A stretch of DNA of 64,000 nucleotides from an uncultured Rubrobacteraceae bacterium (lineage in GTDB: Bacteria > Actinomycetota > Rubrobacteria > Rubrobacterales > Rubrobacteraceae), in contig CADCVH010000105.1 of NCBI GenBank assembly GCA_902806085.1, positions 1 to 64,000 on the forward strand, read 5' to 3'. This document shows positions 42,719 to 50,658 of this stretch, piece by piece. The notes beneath the pieces were generated by a model, which searched no databases, was not told where the DNA came from, and worked only from the letters and a program-made list of their open reading frames with translations. The translations under genes were made by a program, and so were the position numbers. Positions within the stretch are counted from its first letter, which is position 1. Each line of letters starts with the position of its first letter.

Positions 42719-44971
42719 CTAGATCTTCTTGGTGGCGCCGTTCCTGTCCCAGTCCCGGATCTGCCACCCCCGCTCCTCCGCGGCCGACCGCAACCGCCTG
42801 TCCGGGTTCACGGCCACCGGGCGCCCGACGGCCTCGAGCATCGGCAAATCGGAGATGGCGTCCGCGTAGGCGTACGACCGCGAGAGGTCCACGTTGCGCC
42901 TTCTCGCGAACGAGGCGAGCATCCTGGCGCGGGCGTCGCCGGCGACGGGGGTCCCCACGAGCTCGCCGGTGTACGCCCCGTCTTCCTGGGCGAGCGTGGA
43001 GCAGAGAACGTCGTCGGCGAGGTCCTTCATCGGTTCGAGCAGGAAGTCCAAGGCGCCCGAGAGGAGGACGACGCGGTGGCCGAGGGCCTTGTGCTCGCGC
43101 AGCCGCTCGAGGGCCTCGGGGAAGATGCGCTCCAGGGTGAAGCCCGCGAAGCTCTCCCGGCCGAGGTGGCGGGCACGCTCAGGTTTCCAGCCGGCGTAGT
43201 TCTTGTAGAAGGCGCGGTTGAAGTGGGCGCGGCTGATCTTGTCCAGGCCCCAGTAGTACGGGATCTTGGTAAGAAACGCCGCGAGCCACAACGGCCTCAC
43301 CGCCGCCGGCAGCTCCTGCATCCTGAGCCACGCGTAGTAGGAGACGACGTTCGAGCCGACGAGCGTGCCGTCCACGTCGAAGATCGCGGCGACCTCCCCC
43401 GGCTTCTCCTCGACCTTCCTGCGCTTCTTGCGGTTGGGCCGCGTCGTGAGCGCCGGCAGATGCGTCCCGTGCAACCACTCCCGCCACCGCACTTCCGTGA
43501 TGTCGAACGGGAAAGACTCCCTGTCCGCCGGTTCGAGCGCCTCGTGCAGGGCCCCCGTCCTGTCTGTGGAGAAGACGGCGTACATGTTGGCGTAGGCGCC
43601 GTAGATGCGGCTGTAGTACAGGCTCATGCGGGCCCGCTTCTCGGTCCGGGCCATCCTCTGGCGGGCGTCGGAGACCATGTGCCCGTCCGGGAGCCGTGCC
43701 GCAACCTTCCCGCCGACCTGAAGCGCCGCCAACTGCGCCCTGAGCGCGAGCTCGACTTTTTTGCGCCCCGGGAAGCTCCACTCGGGCACCTGCACCGGGC
43801 GCCCGCCGGAATCCCTCAGGGGGTTCTCGACGAAGTAGTCCCTGACGTGGTCGTAGAGGTCGCGGTAGCGCAAGGGGTTGCGTTGTCCGGAGGCGACGTG
43901 GAAGACCTCCGGCTCCTCCGGGCGCCGGACGCCGGCGGCGAGGATGGCGTTAACGACGTGGTCCACGGGGACTATGTCGACGAGGGTCTCGGGGTCGCCG
44001 GGGAACTCGCGCAGGAGGCCCTTGGCGTAGGCCATTATTATGGGGTCGGCCATGCGGGAGCCCTGGATCCAACCGGGGTAAGGCTCCCTGAAGCTGCTCT
44101 CTATGATCGCCGGCCGCAGGATGACGAGCGGCGACTCGCCCCGCTCCCGGACGACCGTCCGCTCCGCCAGGGACTTGGTGAACGTGTAGACGTCGTTCCA
44201 CCCGAGCTCGCGGGCGCGCTCCGTCCCCCGCTCGACGAGGCGCTCGCGCATCCAGGCCCGCCTGAGCTGGTCGACCCGCGCGGCGACCTCCTCCCCCGTC
44301 CCGACCATCCCGAGCTCGTTGCGGGCCTCCCCCTCGAAGCGCCTGAGAAGCCCCCTCTCCTGCGAGGCCTTCTCCACCTCGCCTACGACCGCCTCGAGGC
44401 CCAGGATCTCCTCCCGCGCGTCGAGGACCGTCCCGTTCGGCGTCGCCTTCCCGGGCGGCTCCTCGGGCGCGGCCCCCCTGATGTTCCCCGCGACGTACGC
44501 CGTCGAGATGTGCATGAACAGCGGGCTCTTCGACCACCCCCGGGCGAGCTTGAGCAGCCCGACCGTCCCGCGGACGTTGGAGTCCACGGCGGCGTCCAGC
44601 GGCGCGTCGAAGACCACGGACGCGGCGGAGTGGACGACGACGTCCACGCTCTCCGAGAGCTCCGCCAGGTCCTCCTCGCCGAGCCCGAGCGAGGGCGCGT
44701 GAACGTCCCCTTCCAGCACCCGGATCTTCTCCGAAACGCGCCCCTCGAAGCCGTCCCCGAGCTCCTCGCGCAGCCTCCTGAAGGCGGCGGAGCCGAGCAC
44801 GTCCTTGTGGAAGCGGTCGGCGGCGCTCTTGTCCTTGGAGGGGCGGACGACGAGGTAGAGGCGGCCGAGGTCGGGGAGGGAGCGCAACACCTTCTCGACA
44901 AGCGCCGTCCCGAGAAAGCCGGTCCCGCCGGTCAGGAGTATCGTCTTGTCCCTGTATGACTCCGCCAGCAC
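42719..44971 (-). CDS. Fatty acyl-CoA reductase/HAD phosphatase fusion
   Basis: A 750-residue two-domain protein. Residues 1-440: FAR-N extended SDR, with TGGTGFLG (14-21), VVHSAASVVFDAPL (112-125), catalytic YTFTK (262-266) and LVDIVPVDHVVNAIL near 330. Residues 520-745: HAD type IB, motif I FDVDGTLVG (531-539) and VVLLSGALDFLLEPM and later DAISDLPMLEAVG. FARs reduce long-chain acyl-CoA (or ACP) to fatty alcohol with NADPH. The HAD half may hydrolyse a phosphate ester of the same lipid pathway. plsY is the next gene upstream (one base between), supporting a lipid role, such as alkyl-ether lipid or wax ester precursors. The fusion is unusual. Confidence 0.88.
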   Translation of the reverse strand: MLAESYRDKTILLTGGTGFLGTALVEKVLRSLPDLGRLYLVVRPSKDKSAADRFHKDVLGSAAFRRLREELGDGFEGRVSEKIRVLEGDVHAPSLGLGEEDLAELSESVDVVVHSAASVVFDAPLDAAVDSNVRGTVGLLKLARGWSKSPLFMHISTAYVAGNIRGAAPEEPPGKATPNGTVLDAREEILGLEAVVGEVEKASQERGLLRRFEGEARNELGMVGTGEEVAARVDQLRRAWMRERLVERGTERARELGWNDVYTFTKSLAERTVVRERGESPLVILRPAIIESSFREPYPGWIQGSRMADPIIMAYAKGLLREFPGDPETLVDIVPVDHVVNAILAAGVRRPEEPEVFHVASGQRNPLRYRDLYDHVRDYFVENPLRDSGGRPVQVPEWSFPGRKKVELALRAQLAALQVGGKVAARLPDGHMVSDARQRMARTEKRARMSLYYSRIYGAYANMYAVFSTDRTGALHEALEPADRESFPFDITEVRWREWLHGTHLPALTTRPNRKKRRKVEEKPGEVAAIFDVDGTLVGSNVVSYYAWLRMQELPAAVRPLWLAAFLTKIPYYWGLDKISRAHFNRAFYKNYAGWKPERARHLGRESFAGFTLERIFPEALERLREHKALGHRVVLLSGALDFLLEPMKDLADDVLCSTLAQEDGAYTGELVGTPVAGDARARMLASFARRRNVDLSRSYAYADAISDLPMLEAVGRPVAVNPDRRLRSAAEERGWQIRDWDRNGATKKI

Positions 44972-45568
44972 CTAGCCCTCCGCCTCCCTTTGTCCGACCT
45001 TGCGTTCTCTGCCCTCGATCAGCGCCCGCGCGTTCTCCACGTGCCGGTAGAGCACGAGTGCCCCCCCAGTCACCGTATACAAGACGTAAGGCAGCGGCTG
45101 GCCCGTGAGCACGAACGCGAACGGGCTCACCAGCATCACCGCGATCGCGCCGAGCGACGTGTAGCGGCTCACCAGCACCACGGCCCACCAGAACGCGAAC
45201 AACCCGAGCCCGACGAGCGGCGCCAGCCCGATAGAGGTGCCCGCCCCCGTCGCGACCGCCTTGCCGCCCTTGAAGCGCAAGAATACCGGCCAGCAGTGCC
45301 CGACCACCGCGGCCAGGGCGACGGCCGCGTGGAGCCACTCGTTCTCTACCAGGCCGCGGGCCAGCACGACCGGGATCAGGCCCTTCAACATGTCCCCGAG
45401 GAGCGTCAGGATCGCGGCCCACTTCCCCGCCGCCCGCAGGACGTTCGCCGTCCCGATGTTGCCGCTACCGACCGTGCGCACGTCGACCCCGAAGGCGCGC
45501 CCGACGAGGTAGCCGACCGGAACCGCCCCCAGGAGGTAACCGACGAGCACGAGAACGATCCCCACCAT
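44972..45568 (-). CDS. plsY: Acyl-phosphate:glycerol-3-phosphate acyltransferase
   Basis: A 198-residue inner-membrane acyltransferase from ATG 45568. The family blocks GYLLGAVPVGYLVGRAFGVD, RTVGSGNIGTANVLRAAGKW and HCWPVFLRFKGGKAVATGAG are all present, with five spans in total. PlsY adds the first acyl group to glycerol-3-phosphate using acyl-phosphate from PlsX. A longer frame upstream is not conserved. Its stop is directly before the start of the fatty acyl-CoA reductase fusion, so acyl and alkyl supply genes sit in one operon. Confidence 0.94.
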   Translation of the reverse strand: MVGIVLVLVGYLLGAVPVGYLVGRAFGVDVRTVGSGNIGTANVLRAAGKWAAILTLLGDMLKGLIPVVLARGLVENEWLHAAVALAAVVGHCWPVFLRFKGGKAVATGAGTSIGLAPLVGLGLFAFWWAVVLVSRYTSLGAIAVMLVSPFAFVLTGQPLPYVLYTVTGGALVLYRHVENARALIEGRERKVGQREAEG

Positions 45569-46214
45569 GGCGGGCCAAGTATAGCGGAAGCGCGAACCCC
45601 CGACCGTCCCCCGCATCCACCCCACAAAGGCTCAAACGCTCACGCACCGCGCCGACGAAACCCGCACCGATCCACCCCCGGTTACGGCAACACAATCGGA
45701 CGCAAACCGGCCCCACCCTCCGCCGGATGAAGCCCGAAGGCGCCGTCTACCTCACCACCAGCACCGCGCTCCACGAGCCAAGGTAGGACAGGGAACTGCC
45801 GCGCCGCCGGACGCCGGAAGAAGGGGAAAACCGCAGGCGCGGTAAAAGCATTTCGTACGACACGATGCCCAAGGGGCCCGGGTGGACGAAAGCAACGGGC
45901 CGAACAGATAACTACCAGGCACTGCTCCGGGAAAGGTCCTTCGGCCCGGACGTCCTTCTCCGATGGCTTCGATAGGGACGTTACCACGAACAGGCCACGC
46001 ACAGATCGGCCAGGCCCTCATGCGTTGGCCGAGAACCTCGGCGGCGATTACCGAGACCTCCAGGATGGGCTTGATGTGTGAGCCGATGTCCCGTAATATT
46101 CAACACGACGGTTGAACAACCTCTGGTTTAAATAGCCTCACGGAAGAAGGGGCTCGCGGATGCGGAAGGTCGCGCGGCGAGGTCTTGGCGGCAACATCGA
46201 CGCGGAGGTAAGAA
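45569..46214. other. Intergenic stretch with an ArsR operator and no clear gene
   Basis: Frames here lack family similarity, codon bias or ribosome sites. The only element I can support is the palindrome at 46099-46116 near the right end. An AT-rich TTTAAATAG (46127-46135) could be part of a promoter for the downstream run. Confidence 0.55.
46099..46116. promoter_or_regulatory. ArsR-type operator palindrome
   Basis: TTCAAC (46099-46104) and GTTGAA (46111-46116) are perfect inverted halves with a 6-base centre, within AATATTCAAC..GTTGAACAA. It lies 99 bases upstream of the reductase gene that starts the ArsR-containing run. Confidence 0.7.
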
Positions 46215-46763
46215 GTGGGAGCAATACACGCGCACGAGTTCATGAGCCTAGACGGCGTGATCGACACGCCGACGTGGACGTTCGACTACGGCTTCGACCC
46301 CAAGATGGGAGAGGCCATCGGCGCGGTCACGCAACGCTGCCGGGGCATCCTGCTCGGGCGCACGACCTACGAGATGTTCGAGCCGGCGTGGTCGAAGCGG
46401 ACCGCCGAGGACGACCCGGGGGCGCCGTTCTTCAACGACACCACCAAGTACGTCGTATCCTCGACGCTCACGGACGCGACGTGGAGGAACTCGGAGGCCA
46501 TCGGGCCGTACGACCCCGACACGATCCGCGGCTTGAAAGACGAGGTCGACGGCGACATCTACACCAGCGGCAGCGGCACGCTGGTCCGGGCGATGCTCGC
46601 GGACGGCCTGGTCGACGAGTTGCACCTGTTCGTCTTCCCGCTCACCCGCGGGTCCGGCCCCCGGCTCTTCCCCGAGGAAGCCGCGCCCGGGAACCTGTCG
46701 CTCGCTGCCTGCGAGTCGTACGAGAACGGCGCGGTCTACCTGGCCTACCGACCGCAAGCGTGA
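46215..46763 (+). CDS. RibD C-terminal-domain dihydrofolate-reductase-like protein
   Basis: A 182-residue protein from GTG 46215 with GGAGG upstream. Segments AHEFMSLDGVIDTPTWTFDY, RGILLGRTTYEMFEPAW, DIYTSGSGTLVRAMLADGLV and DELHLFVFPLTRGSGPRLFP define the RibD-C/DHFR-like family, which binds NADPH and reduces small molecules; its substrates are mostly unknown. It heads a run with an ArsR regulator and an SRPBCC gene, a layout common in actinobacteria, and is probably derepressed by the ligand of that regulator. Confidence 0.87.
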   Translation: MGAIHAHEFMSLDGVIDTPTWTFDYGFDPKMGEAIGAVTQRCRGILLGRTTYEMFEPAWSKRTAEDDPGAPFFNDTTKYVVSSTLTDATWRNSEAIGPYDPDTIRGLKDEVDGDIYTSGSGTLVRAMLADGLVDELHLFVFPLTRGSGPRLFPEEAAPGNLSLAACESYENGAVYLAYRPQA

Positions 46764-46841
46764 GGCCGCCGCGTCAGGAAGAACCGGTGCGGCCCCGGGC
46801 TTCGGGTCCACCGCGCGAATCCGACCCGGAAGCCGCGCGAG

Positions 46842-46988
46842 CACGGGCTTATCGACGAGTTCCGTCTGTGGACGTGCCCGGCGAAGGCAAGTGGCTCTTC
46901 GAGACCGGCATGGATCGCTCGATGCTCCTCTCCGGCCCCCGGACGACCGGCTCCGGGCTGGCGGCGTCGGCCTACCGGCCCGCCGGTG
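46842..46988 (+). pseudogene. C-terminal remnant of a second RibD-C/DHFR-like protein
   Basis: The plus strand reads HGLIDEFRLWTCP, then after a frame change GEGKWLFETGMDRSM and LLSGPRTTGSGLAASAYRPA. Together they match the last third of the RibD-C family (LIDEYRLWVHPVVLGKGKRLF in intact members), including the TTxSG block before the end. The first two thirds are missing and a frameshift sits near 46880. It follows the intact paralog at 46215, suggesting a decayed duplicate. Confidence 0.65.
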
Positions 46989-47025
46989 GGCCCGCTCTCG
47001 GTTCCGTCGACGATCCTCGCAACCC

Positions 47026-47370
47026 GTGACGCTCACGGAGGAACGGCTCGACGCCGCCTTCTCCGCTTTGGCCGACCCGACCCGGCGGGCGATAGTCACC
47101 CGCCTCTCTATGGGTGAGGCAACGGTCAAAGAGTTGGCCGAGCCGTTCACGATCAGCCTGCAGGCGGTCTCCAGGCACATCAGGGTGCTCGAAAGGGCGG
47201 GGCTCATCAGCCAGGGGGTGGACGCCCAACGCCGGCCCTGTCGGCTGCGGACCGACACGGCGGACGAGCTCGTCGGCTGGATCGCCGACCAGAGGCGGCG
47301 CTGGGAGGGCCGTCTCGACGCCCTCGAAGCGCACCTCGAACAAGTCCAAGCCGGGGAGTCGAACGAATGA
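47026..47370 (+). CDS. ArsR-family transcriptional regulator
   Basis: A 114-residue ArsR repressor from GTG 47026; a longer frame upstream runs through the reductase remnant. The winged HTH reads FSALADPTRRAIVTRLSMGE and VKELAEPFTISLQAVSRHIR, with VLERAGLISQGVDAQRRPCR forming the wing. No metal-binding cysteines are seen in the DNA-recognition helix, so it is probably not an arsenic sensor but one of the ArsR group linked to SRPBCC genes. Its end overlaps the SRPBCC start by four bases. The TTCAAC/GTTGAA palindrome at 46099 is its likely site. Confidence 0.9.
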   Translation: MTLTEERLDAAFSALADPTRRAIVTRLSMGEATVKELAEPFTISLQAVSRHIRVLERAGLISQGVDAQRRPCRLRTDTADELVGWIADQRRRWEGRLDALEAHLEQVQAGESNE

Positions 47371-47821
47371 ACGCACCCGCAAACAAGGACGATCGACGAG
47401 GCGAGTTCACCACTTCTCGCGTGGTCGACGCGCCCAGGGATCTCGTCTGGCGAGCCTTCACCGAGCCCGAGCATCTCGCGGCGTTCTGGGGTGGGCCCGG
47501 AATCACCGTGCCTGTCGAGTCCGTCACCCTGGACGTGCGTCCGGGGGGCAGATTCGGGCTGAAAATGGTGGCCCCGACGGCACCGAGTACCCGAACCGCG
47601 GCGAGTACGTCGAGGTCGACGAGCCTAACCGGATCGTGTTCACAGAGCCCGACGTGGGGATCACCGCGACGATCACCTTCGCCGAGGTCGAGGACAAGAC
47701 CGAGGTGAAGATCCACCAGGTCGGCGTCCCAGAACGGTTCCTCGGGCCCGAAGCCGAAGCCGGGTTCGCCGCCATGTTCGACAAGCTCGAGGCCCTCCTC
47801 GACCGGTGGACCGAGGGCTGA
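47367..47821 (+). pseudogene. SRPBCC/AHSA1-family protein with a single frameshift
   Basis: ATG 47367 (overlapping the ArsR stop as ATGA) opens SRVVDAPRDLVWRAFTEPEH, FWGGPGITVPVESVTLDVRP and GGRFGLKMV; then a base is missing near 47568-47575 (GGTGGCCCC would read GGTGGGCCCC). The rest of the family sequence continues in the next frame, GPDGTEYPNRGEYVEVDEPN, FTEPDVGITATITFAEVEDK and MFDKLEALLDRWTEG. The full domain is present across the shift, about 150 residues. It may be a sequencing error or a recently inactivated gene. Confidence 0.8.
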
Positions 47822-47901
47822 GCGACTCTCCACCCTGCCGGGTTTGCCACCTTCCACGAAACCGGATCCCGAGCCGCCCGCAAAAGCTGACGGCCGAAAG
47901 C

Positions 47902-47945
47902 GAAGCGTGCTGAGAGCGGAGGCGAAGCCGGAGCGTGCTGAAAGC
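47902..47945. repeat. Pair of 16-bp direct repeats after trpE
   Basis: GAAGCGTGCTGAGAGC (47902-47917) and GGAGCGTGCTGAAAGC (47930-47945) differ at two positions and are 12 bases apart, in the short spacer between the SRPBCC and trpE genes. Confidence 0.6.
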
Positions 47946-47958
47946 CTCTAAAGGAGGC
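47944..47958 (-). terminator. Small hairpin beyond the trpE stop
   Basis: On the minus strand GCCTC-CTTTA-GAGGC is followed by TTTC, just seven bases after the trpE stop codon. Five base pairs only, so a weak or partial terminator. Confidence 0.35.
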
Positions 47959-47964
47959 GTGCCC

Positions 47965-49473
47965 CTACAGCCACATCCCGCGGCTGCGGGCTACCTCTAG
48001 GGCCTGCTGGATCGCCTTCGCCTTGTTGCGCGTCTCCTCGTACTCCGAGGAGGGAACCGAGTCGGCAACGACGCCGCCGCCGGCCTGGAAGTACACGGTA
48101 TCGTCTTTCACCAGCGCCGTTCGCAGCGTTATGCAGGTGTCGAGGCGGCCGTCTATGCCGTAGTAGCCCGTGGCGCCGGCGTAGGGGCCGCGGCGGGTGG
48201 GCTCGAGCTCGTCTATGATCTCCATCGCCCTCACCTTCGGCGCCCCGGAGACGGTCCCGGCCGGGAAGGCCGCCGCTAAAGCGTCCAGCGCGGTGAGGCC
48301 TTCGCGCAGGTTCGCCTCCACGGTCGAGACTATGTGCATGACGTGGGAGTAGCGCTCGACCTCCATAAAGCCCTCGAGCTCCACCGAGCCGACCTCCCCG
48401 ACGCGCCCGAGATCGTTGCGCCCGAGGTCGACGAGCATGACGTGCTCGGCCCGCTCCTTCTCATCGGCAAGCAACTCCTCTGCCAGGGCGGCGTCCTCTT
48501 CTGCCGTCCCGCCCCTCCACCGGGTGCCGGCAACGGGCCGGGTCATCACCCTCCTGCCCTCGACCCGCACGAGCGGCTCCGGCGAGGCCCCGACGAGCGC
48601 CAGGTCCCCAATCTTCAGGTAGGTCATGTAGGGGGACGGGTTGACGGTGCGCAAACCCCGGTACAGCAGCAGCGGGTCGAGGTCCCCCACCTCGGCGGAG
48701 AACCTCTGGGACGGCACGACCTGGAACGCGTCCCCCGCCCGGATGTACTCCTTGGCCCGGCCCACGGCCTCCTCGTAATCCGCCCTGGTGAAGTTGGATG
48801 ACACCTCAAGAGAGCCGCCCCCGAAGCGCGGCGCCCGGCGCGCGAGCGGGGCCGAGAGGCGCTCCGAGATCCTCCGGATGTCGTCCGCGGCCCGGCGGTA
48901 GGCCGCCGAGAACCCCTCCCCCTCCACGTCGCGCAGGCCCGCGGCGTCCACCAGGGAGACGACGAGCACCTTGTGCCTGAGATGGTCGAAGACCACGAGC
49001 GAGTCCGTGACCGCGAACAGCGCCTCCGGGACGCCGAGGTCGTCGGGCGGGGCTAGCTCCGCCGGCAACCTCTCCAGGTAGCGGACGGCGTCGTAGGAGA
49101 AGAAGCCGACGGCGCCCCCGACGAAGGCCGGCAGGTTCGGCAAGGGTGCTACGCTCTTCTTGCCCACGATCCCGGCCAGCCCGCGGAACGGGTCCTTCGC
49201 CGGCACCTCGCGGACCCCGTCCGCGTCCACCACCGTGAAGACGCCGTCCCGGTAGGAGAGCGTGCGCTTCGGGTCGAAGCCCAAAAAGGAGTAGCGGCCG
49301 AATCGTTCGGCGGCCTCCGCGCTCTCGAGCAAGAAGACCGTGTCCTCTTCCGCGAACCTCAGCACCGCCGAGATCGGGGTCTCGAGGTCCCCGATAAACT
49401 CCGCGTAGACCGGCACCACGTCGTAGGACCGGGCGAGTCGCCTCGCCTCGCCGACGGACGGCGTGAGGTTCAT
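47965..49473 (-). CDS. trpE: Anthranilate synthase component I
   Basis: A 502-residue enzyme from ATG 49473, directly after the hisIE stop (TAGC-ATG). The feedback-binding LLESAE is at about 47-52, the chorismate-binding domain follows: PSPYMTYLKIGDLALVGASP, MTRPVAGTRWRG, EHVMLVDLGRNDLGRVGEVG, and near the C-terminus FPAGTVSGAPKVRAMEIIDE. It converts chorismate to anthranilate with TrpG. The presence of LLES-type residues implies tryptophan feedback inhibition. It is separated from trpGDC by 24 kb but grouped with histidine genes. Confidence 0.96.
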   Translation of the reverse strand: MNLTPSVGEARRLARSYDVVPVYAEFIGDLETPISAVLRFAEEDTVFLLESAEAAERFGRYSFLGFDPKRTLSYRDGVFTVVDADGVREVPAKDPFRGLAGIVGKKSVAPLPNLPAFVGGAVGFFSYDAVRYLERLPAELAPPDDLGVPEALFAVTDSLVVFDHLRHKVLVVSLVDAAGLRDVEGEGFSAAYRRAADDIRRISERLSAPLARRAPRFGGGSLEVSSNFTRADYEEAVGRAKEYIRAGDAFQVVPSQRFSAEVGDLDPLLLYRGLRTVNPSPYMTYLKIGDLALVGASPEPLVRVEGRRVMTRPVAGTRWRGGTAEEDAALAEELLADEKERAEHVMLVDLGRNDLGRVGEVGSVELEGFMEVERYSHVMHIVSTVEANLREGLTALDALAAAFPAGTVSGAPKVRAMEIIDELEPTRRGPYAGATGYYGIDGRLDTCITLRTALVKDDTVYFQAGGGVVADSVPSSEYEETRNKAKAIQQALEVARSRGMWL

Positions 49474-49474
49474 G

Positions 49475-50113
49475 CTAGCCGTGGCGATCACTCAAGACCC
49501 GCGCGACCTCCTCGATCCCGACACCCCGCTCTTCGAGCAGGACGAGCAGGTGGTAGACGAGGTCGGCCGTCTCCTCGGCGAGCCTCTCCTCGCGCAGCGC
49601 CGCTATGACGACCTCTACCGCCTCCTCCCCCACCTTCTGCGCCACCCGCTGGGGACCGCGCCGGATCAAACCCGCCGTGTACGACTCCTCAGGCATCTCC
49701 CGGTGCCGCTGCGCGATGGTCCCCGCCAACCTCTCCAAAGTAGCCCCGAACGCAGCCCCCTTGGCCTTCTCGGTCGCCACGCCGACGCCCTCGCCGGCCA
49801 GGGTCGTGAAGAAGCAGGTCTTGGCCCCCGTGTGGCAGGCAGGCCCCCTCGGCTCCACCTTGTAAAGCAGCGCGTCCCCGTCGCAGTCCAGGCGTACCTC
49901 GACGACCCTTTGCGTGTTGCCGCTCGTCTCCCCCTTGCGCCAGAGCTCCCGACGGGAGCGCGAGTAGTAGTGGGCCTCGCCGGTCGCGAGGGTCTTCTCT
50001 ACGGCCTCACCGTTCGCGTAGGCGAGCGTCAGCACCTCGCCCGTGCTCGTGTCCTGGGCGACGACGGGCACGAGGCCGTTGGCGTCGAAGCGGACGTGCT
50101 CGACGGCCGTCAC
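49475..50113 (-). CDS. hisIE: Bifunctional phosphoribosyl-AMP cyclohydrolase/phosphoribosyl-ATP pyrophosphatase
   Basis: A 212-residue fused enzyme from GTG 50113 overlapping the upstream stop (GTGA). The HisI half has [20 protein letters not shown] (about 48-67) and the zinc-binding [12 protein letters not shown] and [10 protein letters not shown]; the HisE half begins near 115 with [20 protein letters not shown] and has [16 protein letters not shown]. These perform steps 2 and 3 of histidine synthesis. Neighbours are a cysteine hydrolase gene and trpE, in one overlapping operon with hisF. Confidence 0.95.
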   Translation of the reverse strand: MTAVEHVRFDANGLVPVVAQDTSTGEVLTLAYANGEAVEKTLATGEAHYYSRSRRELWRKGETSGNTQRVVEVRLDCDGDALLYKVEPRGPACHTGAKTCFFTTLAGEGVGVATEKAKGAAFGATLERLAGTIAQRHREMPEESYTAGLIRRGPQRVAQKVGEEAVEVVIAALREERLAEETADLVYHLLVLLEERGVGIEEVARVLSDRHG

Positions 50114-50658
50114 GCTCTAACCGTGCCTTGCATGGAGATTCCGGCCACAGGCACCACGTCGGCGAAGCCGCCGCCCATGACCGAGTTGTGGTGCGCGATT
50201 ATCTGGGCTGCGGAGAGGTCCCCGTCGTCCCAGGTGCCGTGCGCGTCCGCGGCGAGCGTTACGTCGTGGCCGAGGCCAAACGCCCTGCGGCAGGTCGTGT
50301 CCACGCAGTATTCGGTCTGCATTTCGGCCAGGATCAGGCGCCCTACGCCCCGCGACTCCAATTCTTCTTGGAGCGTCGTGCCGAGAAACGGGTCGGGCGT
50401 CTCTTTCTCGACGACAGGCTCGCCTTCCGCCGGGGCGACGCGCGGGTGTATCCGCCAGCCGTCGGTGCCCCTCTCCAGCGGGTGCCCGGGGCCGCCGGCG
50501 TGCTGGACGTGGATCACCGTCGCGCCCGCCTCCCGCGCTTCGCGGATCAGGCTTTCGATGTTTTGCAGCAGCCGCTCCCCGTCGGGGACCGGCTGCACGC
50601 CCGGCCAGAACATCCCGAGCTGCGTGTCGATCACGACGAGGGCCAGATCCCTAGTCAC
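50110..50658 (-). CDS. Isochorismatase-like cysteine hydrolase
   Basis: A 182-residue member of the isochorismatase-like cysteine hydrolase superfamily, GTG 50658. The catalytic triad is visible: aspartate in [13 protein letters not shown] (about 10), lysine in [12 protein letters not shown] (about 85) and cysteine in [17 protein letters not shown] (about 118). Typical substrates are amides such as nicotinamide, or streptothricin and N-carbamoyl compounds. It overlaps hisF (8 bases) and hisIE (4 bases), so it is translated with them, but no known role exists in histidine synthesis. Confidence 0.9.
   Translation of the reverse strand: MTRDLALVVIDTQLGMFWPGVQPVPDGERLLQNIESLIREAREAGATVIHVQHAGGPGHPLERGTDGWRIHPRVAPAEGEPVVEKETPDPFLGTTLQEELESRGVGRLILAEMQTEYCVDTTCRRAFGLGHDVTLAADAHGTWDDGDLSAAQIIAHHNSVMGGGFADVVPVAGISMQGTVRA

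Noticed and set aside
45682-46002. A 106-codon minus-strand frame in the plsY-ArsR spacer
   Set aside because: No ribosome site, no hydrophobic or domain pattern and erratic codon use; treated as non-coding.
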